Positions 19,858 to 31,594 are shown, numbered from the stretch's first letter. The stretch: 64,000 nucleotides of DNA from Methanobacterium sp. SMA-27 (GCF_000744455.1 NZ_JQLY01000001.1:2324501-2388500), one strand, 5' to 3'. Made by a program: numbers and translations. Notes: a model not told the origin generated them from the sequence alone.

Positions 19858-20004
19858 AATATGGCCTCCATTTTTAACTTAAATTTACCCTTTAAATATT
19901 AATAGATTACTATAAGAGTTATATCCAAATGTTTTTATATCTTCTGATTAAAAAGCTTTTGGCTTGTAAAAACTTTTGTTGCACTTTAACTGATAATTAA
20001 ATAT

Positions 20005-20997
20005 TTAACTTTTAGATACTGCTATAGCAACTGTGACACCATTGTAGGGTGTTTTTCTGAAAATAAGAATAGAATCATTACCTGCTGCAATTAATGATGA
20101 TGGTTCACACACACCTCCAACACCAAATTTGTTCTTTACAAAATCTGAATCATTTAAATCAGGATTTTTGAAATTTTTTATTGATTTTTCAGAAATTATT
20201 TCAAGGGGAATGTGAAGTTTTTGTGTAGCATCAATAATTCCATTTTCATTTTGCTTCATCTGACCAGTAGCAATTGAATCAATACGTTCTAATGGTAAAC
20301 CGAGTACATTCAAAGCATTTTTAATAGCATTAATAACAACTGAACTAGCAACATCTTTTCTAGAACCTATTCCCACAACCAACTTTTTTGGCTTTAAATT
20401 CATTGCAATTGAACTTTTCGAGACGGTTATGGTATCGGATGTAGTTGAACTTTTATAATACGATTTTTTGACATCTAAATCTTCCCATAAATAATTTAAT
20501 TTAGGATTAAAAGCTATTTCAACCCTTTCATCATTTATCAGCGCTGAATTTATATATTTTATTTTTGAAATATCATCTATTTTTAGATAATATCTCCTTG
20601 AAAGGCTATCTATCCCTAATTTATTATTAATATCTGTTGAAGTGGTTATAATTGGTTCTGCATCAATTATATTAGCAATTTTTATTGAAAAATCATTTGC
20701 ACCACCTAAATGTCCAGAAATAAGACTAATTACATGTTTACCCATTTCATCTATTACTAACACTGCAGGATCTTCATTTTTATTCTTAATTAATGTACAA
20801 ATGTTTCTTATCATGATTCCTGTTGCCATAACTCCTATTATACAATCGTAGGAATTGAATATATTGTATAAAGTATCTTTAATATTTTTATGAAACATAT
20901 CAACTTTAATAACACTTGGATCTTCTTCGAGTATGGTATGAATATTCTTTACAATCATTCGACCATTTTTTGTGACACTAAGTAGAGCTATTTTCAT
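20005..20997 (-). CDS. cbiG: Cobalt-precorrin 5A hydrolase
   Basis: A 330-residue CbiG, which opens the delta-lactone of cobalt-precorrin-5A and releases acetaldehyde. The N-terminal and central domains show YDCIIGVMATGIMIRNI and KHVISLISGHLGGANDFSIKIAN, both CbiG signatures. The C-terminal domain (residues about 205-330) begins KKLVVGIGSRKD and contains FGVGGVCEPSSLIAAG, the CobE/GbiG C-terminal fold. It lies 108 bp upstream of cbiB on the same strand order (cbiB-cbiG), so both probably share a transcript. Confidence 0.94.
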   Translation of the reverse strand: MKIALLSVTKNGRMIVKNIHTILEEDPSVIKVDMFHKNIKDTLYNIFNSYDCIIGVMATGIMIRNICTLIKNKNEDPAVLVIDEMGKHVISLISGHLGGANDFSIKIANIIDAEPIITTSTDINNKLGIDSLSRRYYLKIDDISKIKYINSALINDERVEIAFNPKLNYLWEDLDVKKSYYKSSTTSDTITVSKSSIAMNLKPKKLVVGIGSRKDVASSVVINAIKNALNVLGLPLERIDSIATGQMKQNENGIIDATQKLHIPLEIISEKSIKNFKNPDLNDSDFVKNKFGVGGVCEPSSLIAAGNDSILIFRKTPYNGVTVAIAVSKS

Positions 20998-21105
20998 TTT
21001 TTATCATCCAAATTTATCATTAAAATTTTATCCATTTATCAGTTTATTATTAATTAGTAAAATCCACTTTGTATTATTTACTTAATAGCTTGAATTAAAA
21101 ATATT

Positions 21106-22029
21106 TCATGACATTATGAAAATAGTGAATATAATAAATAAAAATGATGATAATATTAAGAAAATTATTATTGTTATCTTAGTAAGTTGAATTGCTTTAA
21201 GAATTGTTTCAGATTTTAAAGGATTGATATTATCACCAAGTTCATAATAACCTGGTTTTTTCAATTGTATACCAAGTGCTCCTGCAGTAGCAGCCATTGG
21301 ATATCCAGAATTAGGACTTGGAGTTTTTTTTGCATCTCTCATCATAATTTTGTAAGCATTTTTCCAGTTAAGTTTCAAGAAAAATGATGCAATTATAATT
21401 AGCCAACCAGTGATCCTTGCTGGAAAATAATTCAAAATATCATCTAATCTAGCTGGAAACCAACCAATATTTATATTTTCAGGGTTTTTATACCCCACCA
21501 TGGCATCTAAAGTGTTAACAACCCTGTAGAATACTGCACCTAAAACACCAAATAAAAATGCGTAAATCAAAGGAGAAATAATGGAGTCTGTGATATTTTC
21601 AGTTAAAGTTTCAATATCTGCAGAAATTAACTCACTTTTAGAAAGTTTCGAAGTATCTCTACTCACAAGATAAGACATGGAGTGTTGTGCTTTGACCAGA
21701 CTAATATCAATATCTTTTTTAATCAATTTTACAGAATCAAATAGTGATTTAATTGCAAAAGTGGTAGAGAGAAGTATTGCTGAGATTAATACATATAAAT
21801 AGGGATTATAAGTTGAAATTTTCAATATAATTCCAAATATGAAAATAAAAATAAACAAAGTTGTAATAGTAAGTACAACGCCTGATATTTTATTATTATG
21901 TTTCTTAAGTATATTTTTTAGTATGTTGATTAATTTTCCCATCAGAACAACAGGATGAATTTTTGATGGAAGTTCTCCTAGTATAATGTCAATAATTACA
22001 GCAATTAAAATAATTGTTAATATGTCCAT
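21106..22029 (-). CDS. cbiB: Adenosylcobinamide-phosphate synthase (CbiB/CobD), membrane
   Basis: 307 residues from ATG 22029; GGAG sits 6 bp upstream, and an in-frame TTG 12 bp earlier overlaps it. The protein attaches aminopropanol (or its phosphate) to adenosylcobyric acid. It has several membrane helices (residues about 3-15, 50-95, 150-175, 205-222, 280-305). LGELPSKIHPVVLMGKLI, YLVSRDTSKLSKSELISADIETL, MVGYKNPENINIGWFPARLDDILNYFPAR and SPNSGYPMAATAGALGI are the family signatures. It is the first gene leftward of the origin. Confidence 0.94.
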   Translation of the reverse strand: MDILTIILIAVIIDIILGELPSKIHPVVLMGKLINILKNILKKHNNKISGVVLTITTLFIFIFIFGIILKISTYNPYLYVLISAILLSTTFAIKSLFDSVKLIKKDIDISLVKAQHSMSYLVSRDTSKLSKSELISADIETLTENITDSIISPLIYAFLFGVLGAVFYRVVNTLDAMVGYKNPENINIGWFPARLDDILNYFPARITGWLIIIASFFLKLNWKNAYKIMMRDAKKTPSPNSGYPMAATAGALGIQLKKPGYYELGDNINPLKSETILKAIQLTKITIIIFLILSSFLFIIFTIFIMS

Positions 22030-22190
22030 ATTACACTCCAATATTACAATATCATTTATATCCTAAATTCTGTTAATAAAGATAGTTTAAATAATTTTTT
22101 GATAAAATTTTTAGATGAATTTTTTAAATCGCAATTTTTATATCATACAATTAGATTTATAGAATTTTTATTTTAAAAAATTATCAGGCA

Positions 22191-22519
22191 GAGGTGCATT
22201 TCATGTGTAAATTAAATTATTATCTCAAAAATTTTGATAGTTCAGCTAAAATCTATCAATTATTAGATATTTATCATTACTCTAATGAAAAAATATGTTA
22301 TTTATTTGAATTTAATGATTATAATTTAATTTTAAATATTATTTTGTACTAACAAAGAATATAATTTGAGAATGAGGGATATATTGCAAGTGTAAAATGA
22401 TTTTTATTTGGTTTAAAATAAGGTGAGAGGTACATTGCAAGTGTAAAAAAAATAGATAATAATAAATTTAAAAATGATTTTTTTATAAAATTTTTAAAGT
22501 AAAATTTCAAGTGTATAAA
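22191..22519 (-). repeat. Left mini-ORB array (four reverse copies)
   Basis: Copies at 22191-22210 (GAGGTGCATTTCATGTGTAA, one mismatch to consensus), 22374-22397, 22423-22448 and 22500-22519 (weak, AAATTTCAAGTGTATAAA). The shared core on the plus strand is TTGCAAGTGTAAA or TTCAAGTGTAA. Spacing is irregular. These are probable Orc1/Cdc6 binding sites oriented towards the AT-rich core. Confidence 0.85.
22203..22352 (+). CDS. Possible 49-residue small protein inside the origin
   Basis: An ATG at 22203 opens a 49-codon frame ending at TAA 22350-22352. Its ribosome site would be GAGGTG, 7 bp upstream, which is itself part of the leftmost mini-ORB copy. The product is rich in Tyr, Leu, Ile and Asn with no motif. 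In sequence this AT-rich a short open frame can arise by chance, so it is listed only as possible. Confidence 0.25.
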   Translation: MCKLNYYLKNFDSSAKIYQLLDIYHYSNEKICYLFEFNDYNLILNIILY

Positions 22520-23170
22520 TTTTTTTAAAATGAACAATTTTTCATTGAATTTATGATAATTTAATATAATGATAAATATTTATTTGGATTTTTATAACTA
22601 TTACATTTGTTTTTAAAAAATTTTTACTTTTTATTTTTTTTGAAAAAAATGTTTTAAGTAGCTATATTAATAATTGGTGATAAATTGATAGTTTATTTCA
22701 GGATTTATCCTTTATTAACGATTTATTTATTTAATATTTTATTATAATATTTTTCATTTTAATTATACTGAAATTTAATATTGTTTAATACTATATAAAT
22801 ATATCTATAAATTTCTAATAATACTAATTGTTTTATTATTCTTTTTTTATAAAAAAAACAATTAATATCAAGCATAAAAGCAATAAAAAACTTTTATAAT
22901 ATTATATAAATTAAATAAGGATTAATTAGATTATTTAAAGGAAAATAATACTTAATATGTAAAAAAATGTGAAATTTTTCTTTAAAAATTTATATTATTG
23001 TATTTATTGTTACAAAATTAAAATTTAAAAAATTTTAATATAATTTATTATTTCGATTTGTTATATTTTTTTAAAGGAAATTATGTGAAATTAAAATTGT
23101 GTCTTAATAAAATTCAAAAAAGTAGAAAAGGTAATACGAAAACTTTAATACTCACAATCTACTGATTAAT
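22520..23170. other. AT-rich duplex-unwinding region of the origin
   Basis: About 650 bp consisting almost entirely of A and T with long T and A runs and no genes, lying between the two oppositely oriented mini-ORB arrays. Its position and composition fit the unwinding element where the helicase is loaded. Confidence 0.65.
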
Positions 23171-23171
23171 A

Positions 23172-23352
23172 TTTACACTTGAAATGTACCTTTCACCCAA
23201 AAAATATCTATCACACTTGAATGTTTACACTTGAAATCTACCTCTCAGTATCGCATGAATATTTATTTCATGTTTTTTACACTTGAAATGTATCTCAACT
23301 ATGTTGAATACTGAATATTTGCATGATTTTTTACACTTGAAATGCACCTCTC
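23172..23352 (+). repeat. Right mini-ORB array (four direct copies)
   Basis: Copies at 23172-23196, 23224-23247, 23276-23299 and 23330-23352, all starting TTTACACTTGAAAT and ending in a C/T-rich tail such as CACCTCTC or CTACCTCTC. A degenerate half copy (TCACACTTGAA) lies at 23211-23221. Start-to-start spacing is about 52-54 bp, close to five helical turns, so bound initiators would face the same side of the helix. Confidence 0.9.
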
Positions 23353-23479
23353 TTTCATGCAAAAATAAATATTTTAAAATAAAAATCCATTCATTTAATC
23401 CCATATTTGAATATTAATAAATGGAAATTTAACGATAATAAACCTGTTTACTATATTAAATCTTTATTAAAGGGGAATA

Positions 23480-24637
23480 GTGATATTAATGAATATATTT
23501 GAAGAATTGGGAGAAAAAAAGACTGTTTTTAAATGCAAAAAATACTTAGATCACAGATTTCTTCCAGAAAAATTACCTCACAGAGAAGAGCAAATTAAAT
23601 CAGTAGCAAAATACTGGATTGAAGCTTTGAGCAGTGTTACACCACCTGATGTTACGATATATGGTAAAACAGGAACAGGAAAAACAGCAGTTGCCAAATT
23701 TGCAAGAAAACAATTAGAACAAATCTCCAAAGAGAAAAAGGTAAATGTTAGGGTAGAATATATAAGGTGCACAGATTACACTACTGAATATCAAGTTATA
23801 GCCCGTTTATGCCAACAAATGGGGCAAGATGTCCCTTATAGAGGTTGGACCAAAGCTGAAGTAATTAATGCTTTTCGTAATCTTTTCAAAAAAAATGTGT
23901 TTGGAAAAGATCTTATCTTGATTATAATTCTAGATGAAGTTGATATTTTATTAAAAAATGATGGTGACGGCCTTCTTTACACTTTAACCCGGACAGATAA
24001 TGTTTCTATTGCTTCCATAAGTAACTTTGTAGATTTTAAACAGTTTATTAAACCCCGGGTAAGAAGTAGTCTTCGAGATCGAGAAATTGTGTTTCCACCA
24101 TACAACGCTCAACAACTAGTTGATATTCTACAAGAAAGATCGGAAATGTCATTCAAAGAAGGAGTTCTCAATAATGATGTTATACCATTATGTGCAGCTC
24201 TTGCAGCCAAAGAAGAAGGAGATGCAAGATATGCATTGGATTTACTCCGTACATCTGGTGAACTTGCAGATGAAAGAGTTTCTGAAACTGTTTTTGAAAA
24301 TTATGTTCGTGAAGCCAAGGACTATATAGAACACAACAAAGTCACAGATATTGTGATGACACTTCCAAGCCAGCAACAGAAAGTTCTAGAGTCAATTCTT
24401 TATTTAACTAAGGAAAAAGAAGAAATAACTTCTGGAAGACTGTATGAAGTTTATAAAGAGTTTTCTAAGGGTGATTCAGTATCATACAGAAGAATATTTG
24501 ACTTCATAAATGAACTGGAAATGCTCGGTCTAATATCAACCAAAACAATATCTAGAGGCAGGGGAAAAGGTAGAACAAATATAATTGATCTTCAATGTGA
24601 AATGGGGCTTCTGGAAGATGCAATATGGAATGGTTAA
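23480..24637 (+). CDS. cdc6: Orc1/Cdc6 replication initiator
   Basis: A 385-residue archaeal Orc1/Cdc6 AAA+ protein that binds the adjacent ORB repeats and recruits MCM. Walker A is [16 protein letters not shown] (about residue 60), Walker B is [12 protein letters not shown] (about 150), sensor-1 region is [12 protein letters not shown], and sensor-2 region is [18 protein letters not shown]. The C-terminal winged helix spans about residues 290-385 ([37 protein letters not shown]). The start may be GTG 23480 or ATG 23489; the ribosome site AGGGGA lies at 23471-23476. Length is typical. Its location next to the repeats is the standard archaeal arrangement. Confidence 0.97.
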   Translation: MILMNIFEELGEKKTVFKCKKYLDHRFLPEKLPHREEQIKSVAKYWIEALSSVTPPDVTIYGKTGTGKTAVAKFARKQLEQISKEKKVNVRVEYIRCTDYTTEYQVIARLCQQMGQDVPYRGWTKAEVINAFRNLFKKNVFGKDLILIIILDEVDILLKNDGDGLLYTLTRTDNVSIASISNFVDFKQFIKPRVRSSLRDREIVFPPYNAQQLVDILQERSEMSFKEGVLNNDVIPLCAALAAKEEGDARYALDLLRTSGELADERVSETVFENYVREAKDYIEHNKVTDIVMTLPSQQQKVLESILYLTKEKEEITSGRLYEVYKEFSKGDSVSYRRIFDFINELEMLGLISTKTISRGRGKGRTNIIDLQCEMGLLEDAIWNG

Positions 24638-24687
24638 AAATATGCTAATTTTTTAAAGTTTTAATTATTTTTTTAAAAAAAATTGTT

Positions 24688-25611
24688 TTATTCAAAACTA
24701 TCAATTATTGATTTTAATAGTGCCATACGAACAGGGACACCATAAAATGCTTGTTCAAAATATTTTCCATATTTTGTATTGTCCACATCGTATGATATTT
24801 CATCGACCCTTGGAAGAGGATGCATAACAATAAGATCTGTATCTTCGACCAATTTTTTATCAATCATGTATGCACCCTTAATTTTTGAATATTCTTCTGG
24901 ATCTGGGAATCTTTCCTTTTGTATTCTTGTAACATATAAAACATCTGAATCTTCTAGGACACTATGAATATCATTAGTTTCATTGATAGAAACTCCAGCC
25001 TTATTTAAATCATGTACTATTCCATTCGGCATCTTAAGTTCGGGTGGAGAAACAAAACTCATTTTAACATCAAACATTGCAAGTGCATAAGCTAATGAAT
25101 GAACTGTTCTACCATATTTAAGATCTCCAACTAATGCTACATGAAGTTCATCAATTTTACCCAGTACTCTCTTCATTGTATACAAATCAAGCAAGGTCTG
25201 AGTCGGATGTTGGCCGGCACCATCTCCTGCATTTATTACTGGAACATCAACTACACTACTTGCAAAACGTGCTGTTCCTTCCATATTATGTCTTATAACA
25301 ATTGCATCTGAATATTCTCCAACAATTTTCACAGTGTCTGTTAGATTCTCACCTTTAGTTGTTGAACTAACATTTGCTTCTGCGAATCCTATTGTACTAC
25401 CGCCTAATCTTTTCATAGCTGCTTCAAATGAGAGCCTGGTTCTTGTTGATGGTTCATAAAAGAGCATTCCTAATATTTTTCCAGAAAGTACATTTGATTG
25501 TTTTTTGGACCTTGCTATTGGTTCCATTTTCTCGGAAAGTCTTAATATATACTCAATATCATCTTTACTGAAATCACTTATTGATATAATATTTTTTTGA
25601 TGAAAGACCAT
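24688..25611 (-). CDS. pyrB: Aspartate carbamoyltransferase catalytic chain
   Basis: 307 residues from ATG 25611, where GGTG sits 5 bp upstream; an in-frame ATG 18 bp earlier is possible. It condenses carbamoyl phosphate with aspartate in pyrimidine synthesis. The carbamoyl-phosphate site [18 protein letters not shown], the [11 protein letters not shown] loop, [13 protein letters not shown] and the aspartate loop [10 protein letters not shown] are all intact. The regulatory chain PyrI is not adjacent. It converges with cdc6. Confidence 0.97.
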   Translation of the reverse strand: MVFHQKNIISISDFSKDDIEYILRLSEKMEPIARSKKQSNVLSGKILGMLFYEPSTRTRLSFEAAMKRLGGSTIGFAEANVSSTTKGENLTDTVKIVGEYSDAIVIRHNMEGTARFASSVVDVPVINAGDGAGQHPTQTLLDLYTMKRVLGKIDELHVALVGDLKYGRTVHSLAYALAMFDVKMSFVSPPELKMPNGIVHDLNKAGVSINETNDIHSVLEDSDVLYVTRIQKERFPDPEEYSKIKGAYMIDKKLVEDTDLIVMHPLPRVDEISYDVDNTKYGKYFEQAFYGVPVRMALLKSIIDSFE

Positions 25612-25729
25612 TTGCACACCACATATCATATTTCATTTTAAGATAGATGTATTATTATTTAAATAGAATATTGCATTAATCTATTATTGACATTATAATA
25701 CTCTTCTATTACTATTCATATTAAATTTT

Positions 25730-26458
25730 TCAGAGTTTTCTTGCAAATGTAAGATATCCTGTATGGCCTGCCATTCTTGTTTTTGGCCGTGTCCCTTTGT
25801 TTGTAACTTCAATACCTCTGAAAATGCATTCAAAACTTTCTACTTCTGATAATCCAACTTTTTTAAGCACTCTTTGCAGAATTTGAACCTGCTCAACAAA
25901 GGGGGTGTATGTAGCAATATAACCTCCAACTTTAAGAGCTTCTTTTGCATATTCGGCAGCATCCCATGGTTTTGGGAGGTCTAAAAATACTAGATCCAAA
26001 TTTTTTTCTTCTATACCTTCTGTAACATCAGTACATTTTACTTGGACATTTTCAAGTCCAAATCCTTTAATGTTTATTTCTGCAATTTCTGCAAAATCTT
26101 CACGAATTTCATAGGAATATACTTCTCCCTCTTTACCTACAATATTACCGAAATGAAGTGCAGTAGCTCCTGCTCCAGTTCCAGCATCTAAAACCCTAAA
26201 GCCAGAACCTAATCCTGTTTTAGCAACAATGATTCCAATGTCTTTTGGAAGAATAATTGAACATTTTCTTTCCATAAGTTCGATATAATCATTGACATTA
26301 GGTTTTATAACTTTAAATTCTCTACCTAGATGGGTTTTTAGCACATCTCCTGCTTTTGATCCAATAATATCTTCTTCAGTAATAAATCCGAAGTCAGTAT
26401 GGAACTCTTTGTCAGCTACCATATACTTCTTACCCCTTTCATCCATTAAAATTCGCAA
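25730..26458 (-). CDS. trmI: tRNA (adenine-N1)-methyltransferase TrmI
   Basis: About 242 residues from TTG 26458, the codon best placed after AGGAGTGG; a GTG at 26467 overlaps that site. SAM-dependent methyltransferase of the TrmI/GCD14 family, which makes m1A at position 58 (and 57 in archaea) of tRNA. The N-terminal beta domain is followed by [20 protein letters not shown] (SAM motif I), [34 protein letters not shown] (catalytic Asp motif) and YTPFVEQVQ. The same TTG-start with GTGGTACAT spacer is seen at 17329. Confidence 0.93.
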   Translation of the reverse strand: MRILMDERGKKYMVADKEFHTDFGFITEEDIIGSKAGDVLKTHLGREFKVIKPNVNDYIELMERKCSIILPKDIGIIVAKTGLGSGFRVLDAGTGAGATALHFGNIVGKEGEVYSYEIREDFAEIAEINIKGFGLENVQVKCTDVTEGIEEKNLDLVFLDLPKPWDAAEYAKEALKVGGYIATYTPFVEQVQILQRVLKKVGLSEVESFECIFRGIEVTNKGTRPKTRMAGHTGYLTFARKL

Positions 26459-26533
26459 ATGTACCACTCCTAACTTTAATAATTTAACAGCTGTAAATAT
26501 CTATGTAAAAAGATTATTGTAACTCTTTAATGA

Positions 26534-28813
26534 TTATTTAAAATTATCTTTAAGTTCATCATCCATTTTTAATATTACATGTCTATCTGTTTTAATGGTT
26601 TCAAAACCTGAATTAATAACTCGTATAATTCTTTGGGCAATTTTATTTCCAATTCCCTCTACTTTTTTAAGATCTTCTTCTGATGCATTGATCACAGCTT
26701 TTACACTTTGAAACTCTTCAAGTAGTTTTCGAGCTGTCACTGGACCTACATTTGGTAATGATTCAATTATAAAGAGTTGTTGTTCCCAAGTAGTTAATGG
26801 TTTTTTTCCATTTCTTAACTGAATATCTGGTTTTGCATGTTTCTGTTCCCTAATTGCTATCCTATATATCATTGCTGCCGTATCTTCAGGGGATCTGGTA
26901 GGTATAATTGATATGCCAAAGTCCAAAGCGATTGATGCAATGGCACCCCGTATCGCATTTGGGTGTACAGAGCTGGAGTAAAGATTTATTCCTTCAATTA
27001 TCATAATAGGTTTTTTGAAATTGTCAACGAGTTCTTTTGCCTGTTTATGGAGTCTTTTATCCATTATAGAACTAATAAAATCGGCATCAGTCTTTCTTTC
27101 AATTGCAACTTCTTCGCTTACTTGATAATCCGCAACTACAAGACTTTTAATTTCTACTTCAGCATTTAAATGTTCGAGTTCCCTTAGAATTTTCCTTTCT
27201 TTTAAATCTGCGTAGATAACTGGTTTGTTTTTGTTTTTTTCTTCCGCTTCAACAATTATATTTTTATTGTTATTAACAACTTTAAAATTACTCGGATCAT
27301 TCCGGTAATTATTTGAAAGTTGTTTTTTCATTTGTTTTTCTTTGTTAATACTTGACCAATAATATGACTCGTCCCTTGTTCCTTTGGTTATTAATATGGA
27401 CATTTTTCCTAAATGTTTACGGCCAGTTCTACCTCTTCGTTGGATCATTCTTATTTCAGATGGAACTGGTTCGTACAAAACAACCAAATCTACTGCAGGT
27501 ATGTCTATTCCTTCTTCTGCAACACTAGTGGATATTAGAACATCATATTCTCCGTTTTTGAAAGCTTTAATTATTTCTTTTTGCTTTTTTTGAGTTAAAC
27601 CCTTTTCATTTTCTCTTGATGCTTGTCCAAAGAATTTTACAGCATTTATACCTTCTGCAGTGCAATGCTGATAAATATTTTCAACTGAATCACGAAATTG
27701 GGTAAACACAATTACTCTTGATTCTTGATTTTTCAGTTCCTTTTTAAGGATATTTATAAGTTTTTTGAGTTTGGGATGGTCAATTCCCTTTTTGTAAGCA
27801 TTTTCTGTAAGACCCATGGCCATTTGAAATTCTGCATCATTAATAAGTCCCTTGGCAGCTTTTGTCTTTTTTTTCCTTAATCGTTCAAAGTATTTCTGAA
27901 GAGTTGTAGTTCCTTGTGTTTCTAGCAATTCCAAAGAATGTAAAATATTTATAACTGCAGTCAAAATAGAAACAGCAATGAAACATTTTTTTGGTGGGTG
28001 AATACTTCGGCCTATCCTATTTTGTGCTTTTCCTTTTGCTATAAGCACATCCTTTTTACTGACATTTGAAACAGACCTGATAACTCCCATTGTTTTAAGA
28101 GTTTTTAAGCGTACCTTCAATGTTTTTTCAAGGTGTAATTTTATATCTTTAAGTTCCTGATTAAGTTCTATTTTCACCCATTTAACTTCAACTGGATTAA
28201 AATAGGGTTCAACATCTGAATCTTCTTCAGTTTTAATAACAACATCTTTTATAAAGAGATTTTTACAAATTTCTTGAATTTTCACTTCATCCCATCCTGG
28301 AGATGCTGTGAGCCCTAATATTAGTGGATTTTTAGATTCTTGCATGTATTTAGTAGCAAGATAAACATAGGAATATGATCCCACTCCACGATGACATTCA
28401 TCAAAAACCAACACAGAAACGTCTGAAAGGTTATACCGACCAGATATTAAATCTGATTCAACTGTTTGAGGGGTTGCGCATATGATTTGGGAATCATTCC
28501 ATCTTTTAATTCTTTCTTCAGGTTTAATGGCACCTGTTATTGATGTTACACTAGTTTTTAAAAAATATCTGAAGCTTTCTTCGTGCTGAACAACAAGAGG
28601 TTTGCTCGGTGCAAGAATCAACACTTTTGAATTGTTATAAGTATTAAGTCTTTCAGCAGCTACTAAAGCAGCTACTATTGTCTTTCCAAGTGCAGTTGGA
28701 GCTACAATCATTGTGTTTCCATTTTTTAGCACATCAGCTGCTAATACTTGTTGGTAAAGCCTTGATTCTATTTTTTCTGCATTAATCAAGGGGTGTTGTA
28801 TCCATTTTCCCAT
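26534..28813 (-). CDS. hef: Hef helicase-nuclease (XPF/FANCM family)
   Basis: A 759-residue archaeal Hef that processes stalled forks and branched DNA. The SF2 helicase half has [14 protein letters not shown] (motif I), FDECHR (motif II), LTASPG (III), the [39 protein letters not shown] block (V-VI), and the Hef-specific helical insert at about residues 240-350. The XPF nuclease half starts near residue 545 and carries [15 protein letters not shown], the ERKxxxD catalytic motif. Two helix-hairpin-helix motifs end the protein ([16 protein letters not shown] and [12 protein letters not shown]). All parts are intact. The ATG has a weak ribosome site. Confidence 0.96.
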   Translation of the reverse strand: MGKWIQHPLINAEKIESRLYQQVLAADVLKNGNTMIVAPTALGKTIVAALVAAERLNTYNNSKVLILAPSKPLVVQHEESFRYFLKTSVTSITGAIKPEERIKRWNDSQIICATPQTVESDLISGRYNLSDVSVLVFDECHRGVGSYSYVYLATKYMQESKNPLILGLTASPGWDEVKIQEICKNLFIKDVVIKTEEDSDVEPYFNPVEVKWVKIELNQELKDIKLHLEKTLKVRLKTLKTMGVIRSVSNVSKKDVLIAKGKAQNRIGRSIHPPKKCFIAVSILTAVINILHSLELLETQGTTTLQKYFERLRKKKTKAAKGLINDAEFQMAMGLTENAYKKGIDHPKLKKLINILKKELKNQESRVIVFTQFRDSVENIYQHCTAEGINAVKFFGQASRENEKGLTQKKQKEIIKAFKNGEYDVLISTSVAEEGIDIPAVDLVVLYEPVPSEIRMIQRRGRTGRKHLGKMSILITKGTRDESYYWSSINKEKQMKKQLSNNYRNDPSNFKVVNNNKNIIVEAEEKNKNKPVIYADLKERKILRELEHLNAEVEIKSLVVADYQVSEEVAIERKTDADFISSIMDKRLHKQAKELVDNFKKPIMIIEGINLYSSSVHPNAIRGAIASIALDFGISIIPTRSPEDTAAMIYRIAIREQKHAKPDIQLRNGKKPLTTWEQQLFIIESLPNVGPVTARKLLEEFQSVKAVINASEEDLKKVEGIGNKIAQRIIRVINSGFETIKTDRHVILKMDDELKDNFK

Positions 28814-28996
28814 AATGATCTATATCTAAAAATAACTTATAAATGTTTACAATTAAAGTACAAAATTCGGAATTAGAGATGATCAAAGATTTTTTTTGAA
28901 TTAATAAGATAATAAAAGCCTAAATTTAGTTACAATACAAAATTTAGTATCATACATTTCTCAGGTTGATCAAAAAAAATATTTTAAAAAAATTTT

Positions 28997-30190
28997 TTAT
29001 TTATCTTCAATAATTAAATTCTCTAGATCGTTGTATACAACATCAATTCCACACATATTAGGAACATAATTTGCGGCTTTGGCTGAATCTACTCCAACTA
29101 CTTTGTAATCAAGTTCTTCTATTGGAGCAACTACCATACAAGTGTCACAAACTATTTTTCCTCCTGCATTTTCAATAATTTGGGTGTAACCCATTCTGTC
29201 TGAAGCAGCTTTAACTGAAATAGAAGTGCATACCCATAACATGTTTTTTAGTTTACGACCTGCAACAGTTTCAGCTACCTTTCTTATCTCTTCAAGTGAT
29301 GCATGTGGACATCCAACACAAATCAGATCAGGTTTTTCGTTAGTTGTTGATAATTTTTCTTTGGTTTCTTCAATATCATTTCGATTAATAGATAATTTTT
29401 CAACTTTATTATTTGCAATAAATTTAAGTGCCCATTTACTTTCCGGTGTGGTGTTTTCTACATGATAGAGCGCAACAGCACCTGATGATGCAAGTGCAGC
29501 TCCAAGCCATTTAAGTTGGTCAGTTGATGGACTTTTTTTAAATTTAAAGTATGGAACTCCTCCACCAACATGGTTTCCTACCATGTAACCTATGGCACCA
29601 AAGTCCGAGCCCATTACAGACGTATCAATTTCAACCTGTAAATTTGGATGTCTCTCCTCTTCAAGATGATATCCGTACTTCGCAGTTCTTCCACAAATTG
29701 CTGCTGAAAGAGCTCCTGGCCCTCCTTCACGATTAGTACGTGCACCTAAAACTGAATTTGCATAACAAACGGCAGATGACTCTGACCATGCAATATGTGA
29801 GCCAAAAGTTGGTACATTTCCAACTAAATATGGTGTGCATGTACAAGTGGTTGATACTCCCATTTTCTGATATGCTTCTACAATTGCAAGCTGTTTTTTA
29901 GTGAATTCTTCAGAAAATCCCAATTCTCTCCATATTTTAAGATCAACACCAGCAGGATTTAGAGTTGAAGGGACTCTAACAAGCGCATCTTTTGAAAGAT
30001 CTTCTAGAAACTCTAGTCCTGCATCACCAATAGTTTTATATGAAACACCAGATATCTGTGCAGAAGTGATAGAAACTAGTTTTCCTGCTCCGTATATATC
30101 TCCAAGAGCTACTAGAATCTCCATACATTTCTCTACTGCTGGTCCTTCCTCACCGGCATACATCTTTTCTTCTTCGCGTGTTAGGTGCAT
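28997..30190 (-). CDS. Aconitase X catalytic subunit, probable phosphomevalonate dehydratase large subunit
   Basis: About 397 residues of the DUF521/AcnX family, start ATG 30190 after AGTGAT; a GTG 9 bp upstream is less likely. Archaeal AcnX large subunits act with a small subunit to dehydrate mevalonate 5-phosphate to trans-anhydromevalonate phosphate in isoprenoid lipid synthesis. Family signatures include [81 protein letters not shown] and the Cys-containing [12 protein letters not shown], likely Fe-S ligands. The small subunit gene is not adjacent. Confidence 0.9.
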   Translation of the reverse strand: MHLTREEEKMYAGEEGPAVEKCMEILVALGDIYGAGKLVSITSAQISGVSYKTIGDAGLEFLEDLSKDALVRVPSTLNPAGVDLKIWRELGFSEEFTKKQLAIVEAYQKMGVSTTCTCTPYLVGNVPTFGSHIAWSESSAVCYANSVLGARTNREGGPGALSAAICGRTAKYGYHLEEERHPNLQVEIDTSVMGSDFGAIGYMVGNHVGGGVPYFKFKKSPSTDQLKWLGAALASSGAVALYHVENTTPESKWALKFIANNKVEKLSINRNDIEETKEKLSTTNEKPDLICVGCPHASLEEIRKVAETVAGRKLKNMLWVCTSISVKAASDRMGYTQIIENAGGKIVCDTCMVVAPIEELDYKVVGVDSAKAANYVPNMCGIDVVYNDLENLIIEDK

Positions 30191-30232
30191 AGAAATCACT
30201 AATTTTTTGAAATATTAATATGTATTATATTT

Positions 30233-31594
30233 TCAGCTAGCATTCAATTGTGTTCTAATTATTTCATCAACAAGATTCAGAAAATTATCCATTTCTCTAT
30301 AAGGGATTACAGCACCTGCTGCAATATTATGCCCACCACCAGATCCATTGAAACTTTTTGAAGCATTTTCAAGGGCATATCCTAGGTTAACTCCCTTTTC
30401 AGTCATTTTTGATGTGGTTCTTCCAGATACTTTTATTATATTATCCATGCGAGACATTGCAAGAACTGGTTTTTCAGGATCTAAAATTTCAAGATCGAGA
30501 CCGATGCTGGAAAGAGTACCCATTATACGTTTTTTACGTTTTTCTTCGGTGTATATATATTGGATTTTATCTTGAACAACTGATCCCTCTTTGCTGATCC
30601 ATTCAATACCATGCATTAGATCGTCACTGTAACTTTTAACAAGATCTTGAGCTTCTTTAATAGATTTATCTCTATCACCTATGCATATACTGAGGCCTAG
30701 GCCTTGTTTCTTATTCTTTCCACAAGCATCAAGTATGTTGGAATAATCTTCAAGGTTCCTTAGTTCTGGTATTTCTGTGGGTATGCTATAAACACTGCTG
30801 AAAATTTCAGGGTTTATCTTAACAAGCTCTTCCTTAAGGATATCTTTCTCTTCATTGCCTAACTCTGTGAATTTAATTCTATAAGAAATTCCTATTTTTT
30901 CTAAGAAAGTAACTGAACCTTCTTCATCTCCTGAAATCCCTTTGATAGCAGGATTAATTGTATGGGAAAGTGCTTTATAAAGTGGTTCATGTGTTTTGTT
31001 TGCTATTTTAAGATCATCTCGAACCTCGATATTATGGGACTCAATACCATCATCAAGTATCATCTTATTAACACCACTAAAACCGTTTTTATATTGCATG
31101 TCTCCAAATGCACCTACAAGAGCCAGTCCGGCTAGATTTTTATATTCCATAGGTCGAACAGTGAGATATGATACTCCAGATCCGCTTACATCCTTTGTAC
31201 CGTCCAGTCCATATAGGTGTGGATTGACATGTATAATATTATCTGGAATTGTTGTTTCGGGATTGGTTTGGTGATGATCAGCTATTATAACGTCACCCTT
31301 GAGTCTTCTTATACCCTTGAGATTAGCACTACCCATATCGCAGAAAACAAATAATTTATATTTTTCCTTAAAAAATTTTGAGAGTACTTCATCCTTTAAT
31401 CTAGGAACTATGGTAACATGGAATTTACCCTTTTCTTTGGCAATTGCGTTACACATTACCCCAGCAGCGGATATTCCATCAGCATCGTTGTGAGAAATTA
31501 TTCTCACAACATGATCTTGCTTTAAGTGCCTGCGCAATAGATTGCAGGCTTCTTCTGCCTTATTTAACAAGGAGTGCTGCTGTTTTTGGATCAT
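30233..31594 (-). CDS. recJ: RecJ-like DHH-family exonuclease
   Basis: About 453 residues of the archaeal RecJ/GAN group, single-strand exonucleases related to Cdc45 and GINS partners. The DHH domain is seen in [18 protein letters not shown] (first metal Asp motif), [10 protein letters not shown] and [11 protein letters not shown] (the DHH motif). The C-terminal DHHA1 domain carries [17 protein letters not shown], the GGGH motif. I chose ATG 31594, preceded by GGAG, which lies inside the 3' end of rps15 and overlaps it by 35 bp. It is the last gene of an rdgB-rps15-recJ operon. Confidence 0.92.
   Translation of the reverse strand: MIQKQQHSLLNKAEEACNLLRRHLKQDHVVRIISHNDADGISAAGVMCNAIAKEKGKFHVTIVPRLKDEVLSKFFKEKYKLFVFCDMGSANLKGIRRLKGDVIIADHHQTNPETTIPDNIIHVNPHLYGLDGTKDVSGSGVSYLTVRPMEYKNLAGLALVGAFGDMQYKNGFSGVNKMILDDGIESHNIEVRDDLKIANKTHEPLYKALSHTINPAIKGISGDEEGSVTFLEKIGISYRIKFTELGNEEKDILKEELVKINPEIFSSVYSIPTEIPELRNLEDYSNILDACGKNKKQGLGLSICIGDRDKSIKEAQDLVKSYSDDLMHGIEWISKEGSVVQDKIQYIYTEEKRKKRIMGTLSSIGLDLEILDPEKPVLAMSRMDNIIKVSGRTTSKMTEKGVNLGYALENASKSFNGSGGGHNIAAGAVIPYREMDNFLNLVDEIIRTQLNAS

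Larger units (their letters stand above)
22042..23479. other. oriC: Probable chromosomal replication origin (oriC)
   Basis: About 1.4 kb of extremely AT-rich DNA directly upstream of orc1/cdc6. Both flanks carry copies of a mini-ORB motif, core TTTACACTTGAAAT followed by G-A-rich/C-rich tail (CACCTCTC). Four copies on the left are in reverse orientation and four on the right are direct, so the TTTACAC ends face an AT-rich core (about 22,520-23,170) suited to unwinding. The motif matches the Orc1/Cdc6-binding repeats known from Methanothermobacter thermautotrophicus, whose origin also abuts cdc6. The arrangement supports bidirectional initiation here. Confidence 0.9.

Noticed and set aside
22374..23352. 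CRISPR-like array of repeats
   Set aside because: Copies are few, in two opposite orientations, separated by AT-rich DNA of varying length, and match the initiator-binding mini-ORB motif next to cdc6.
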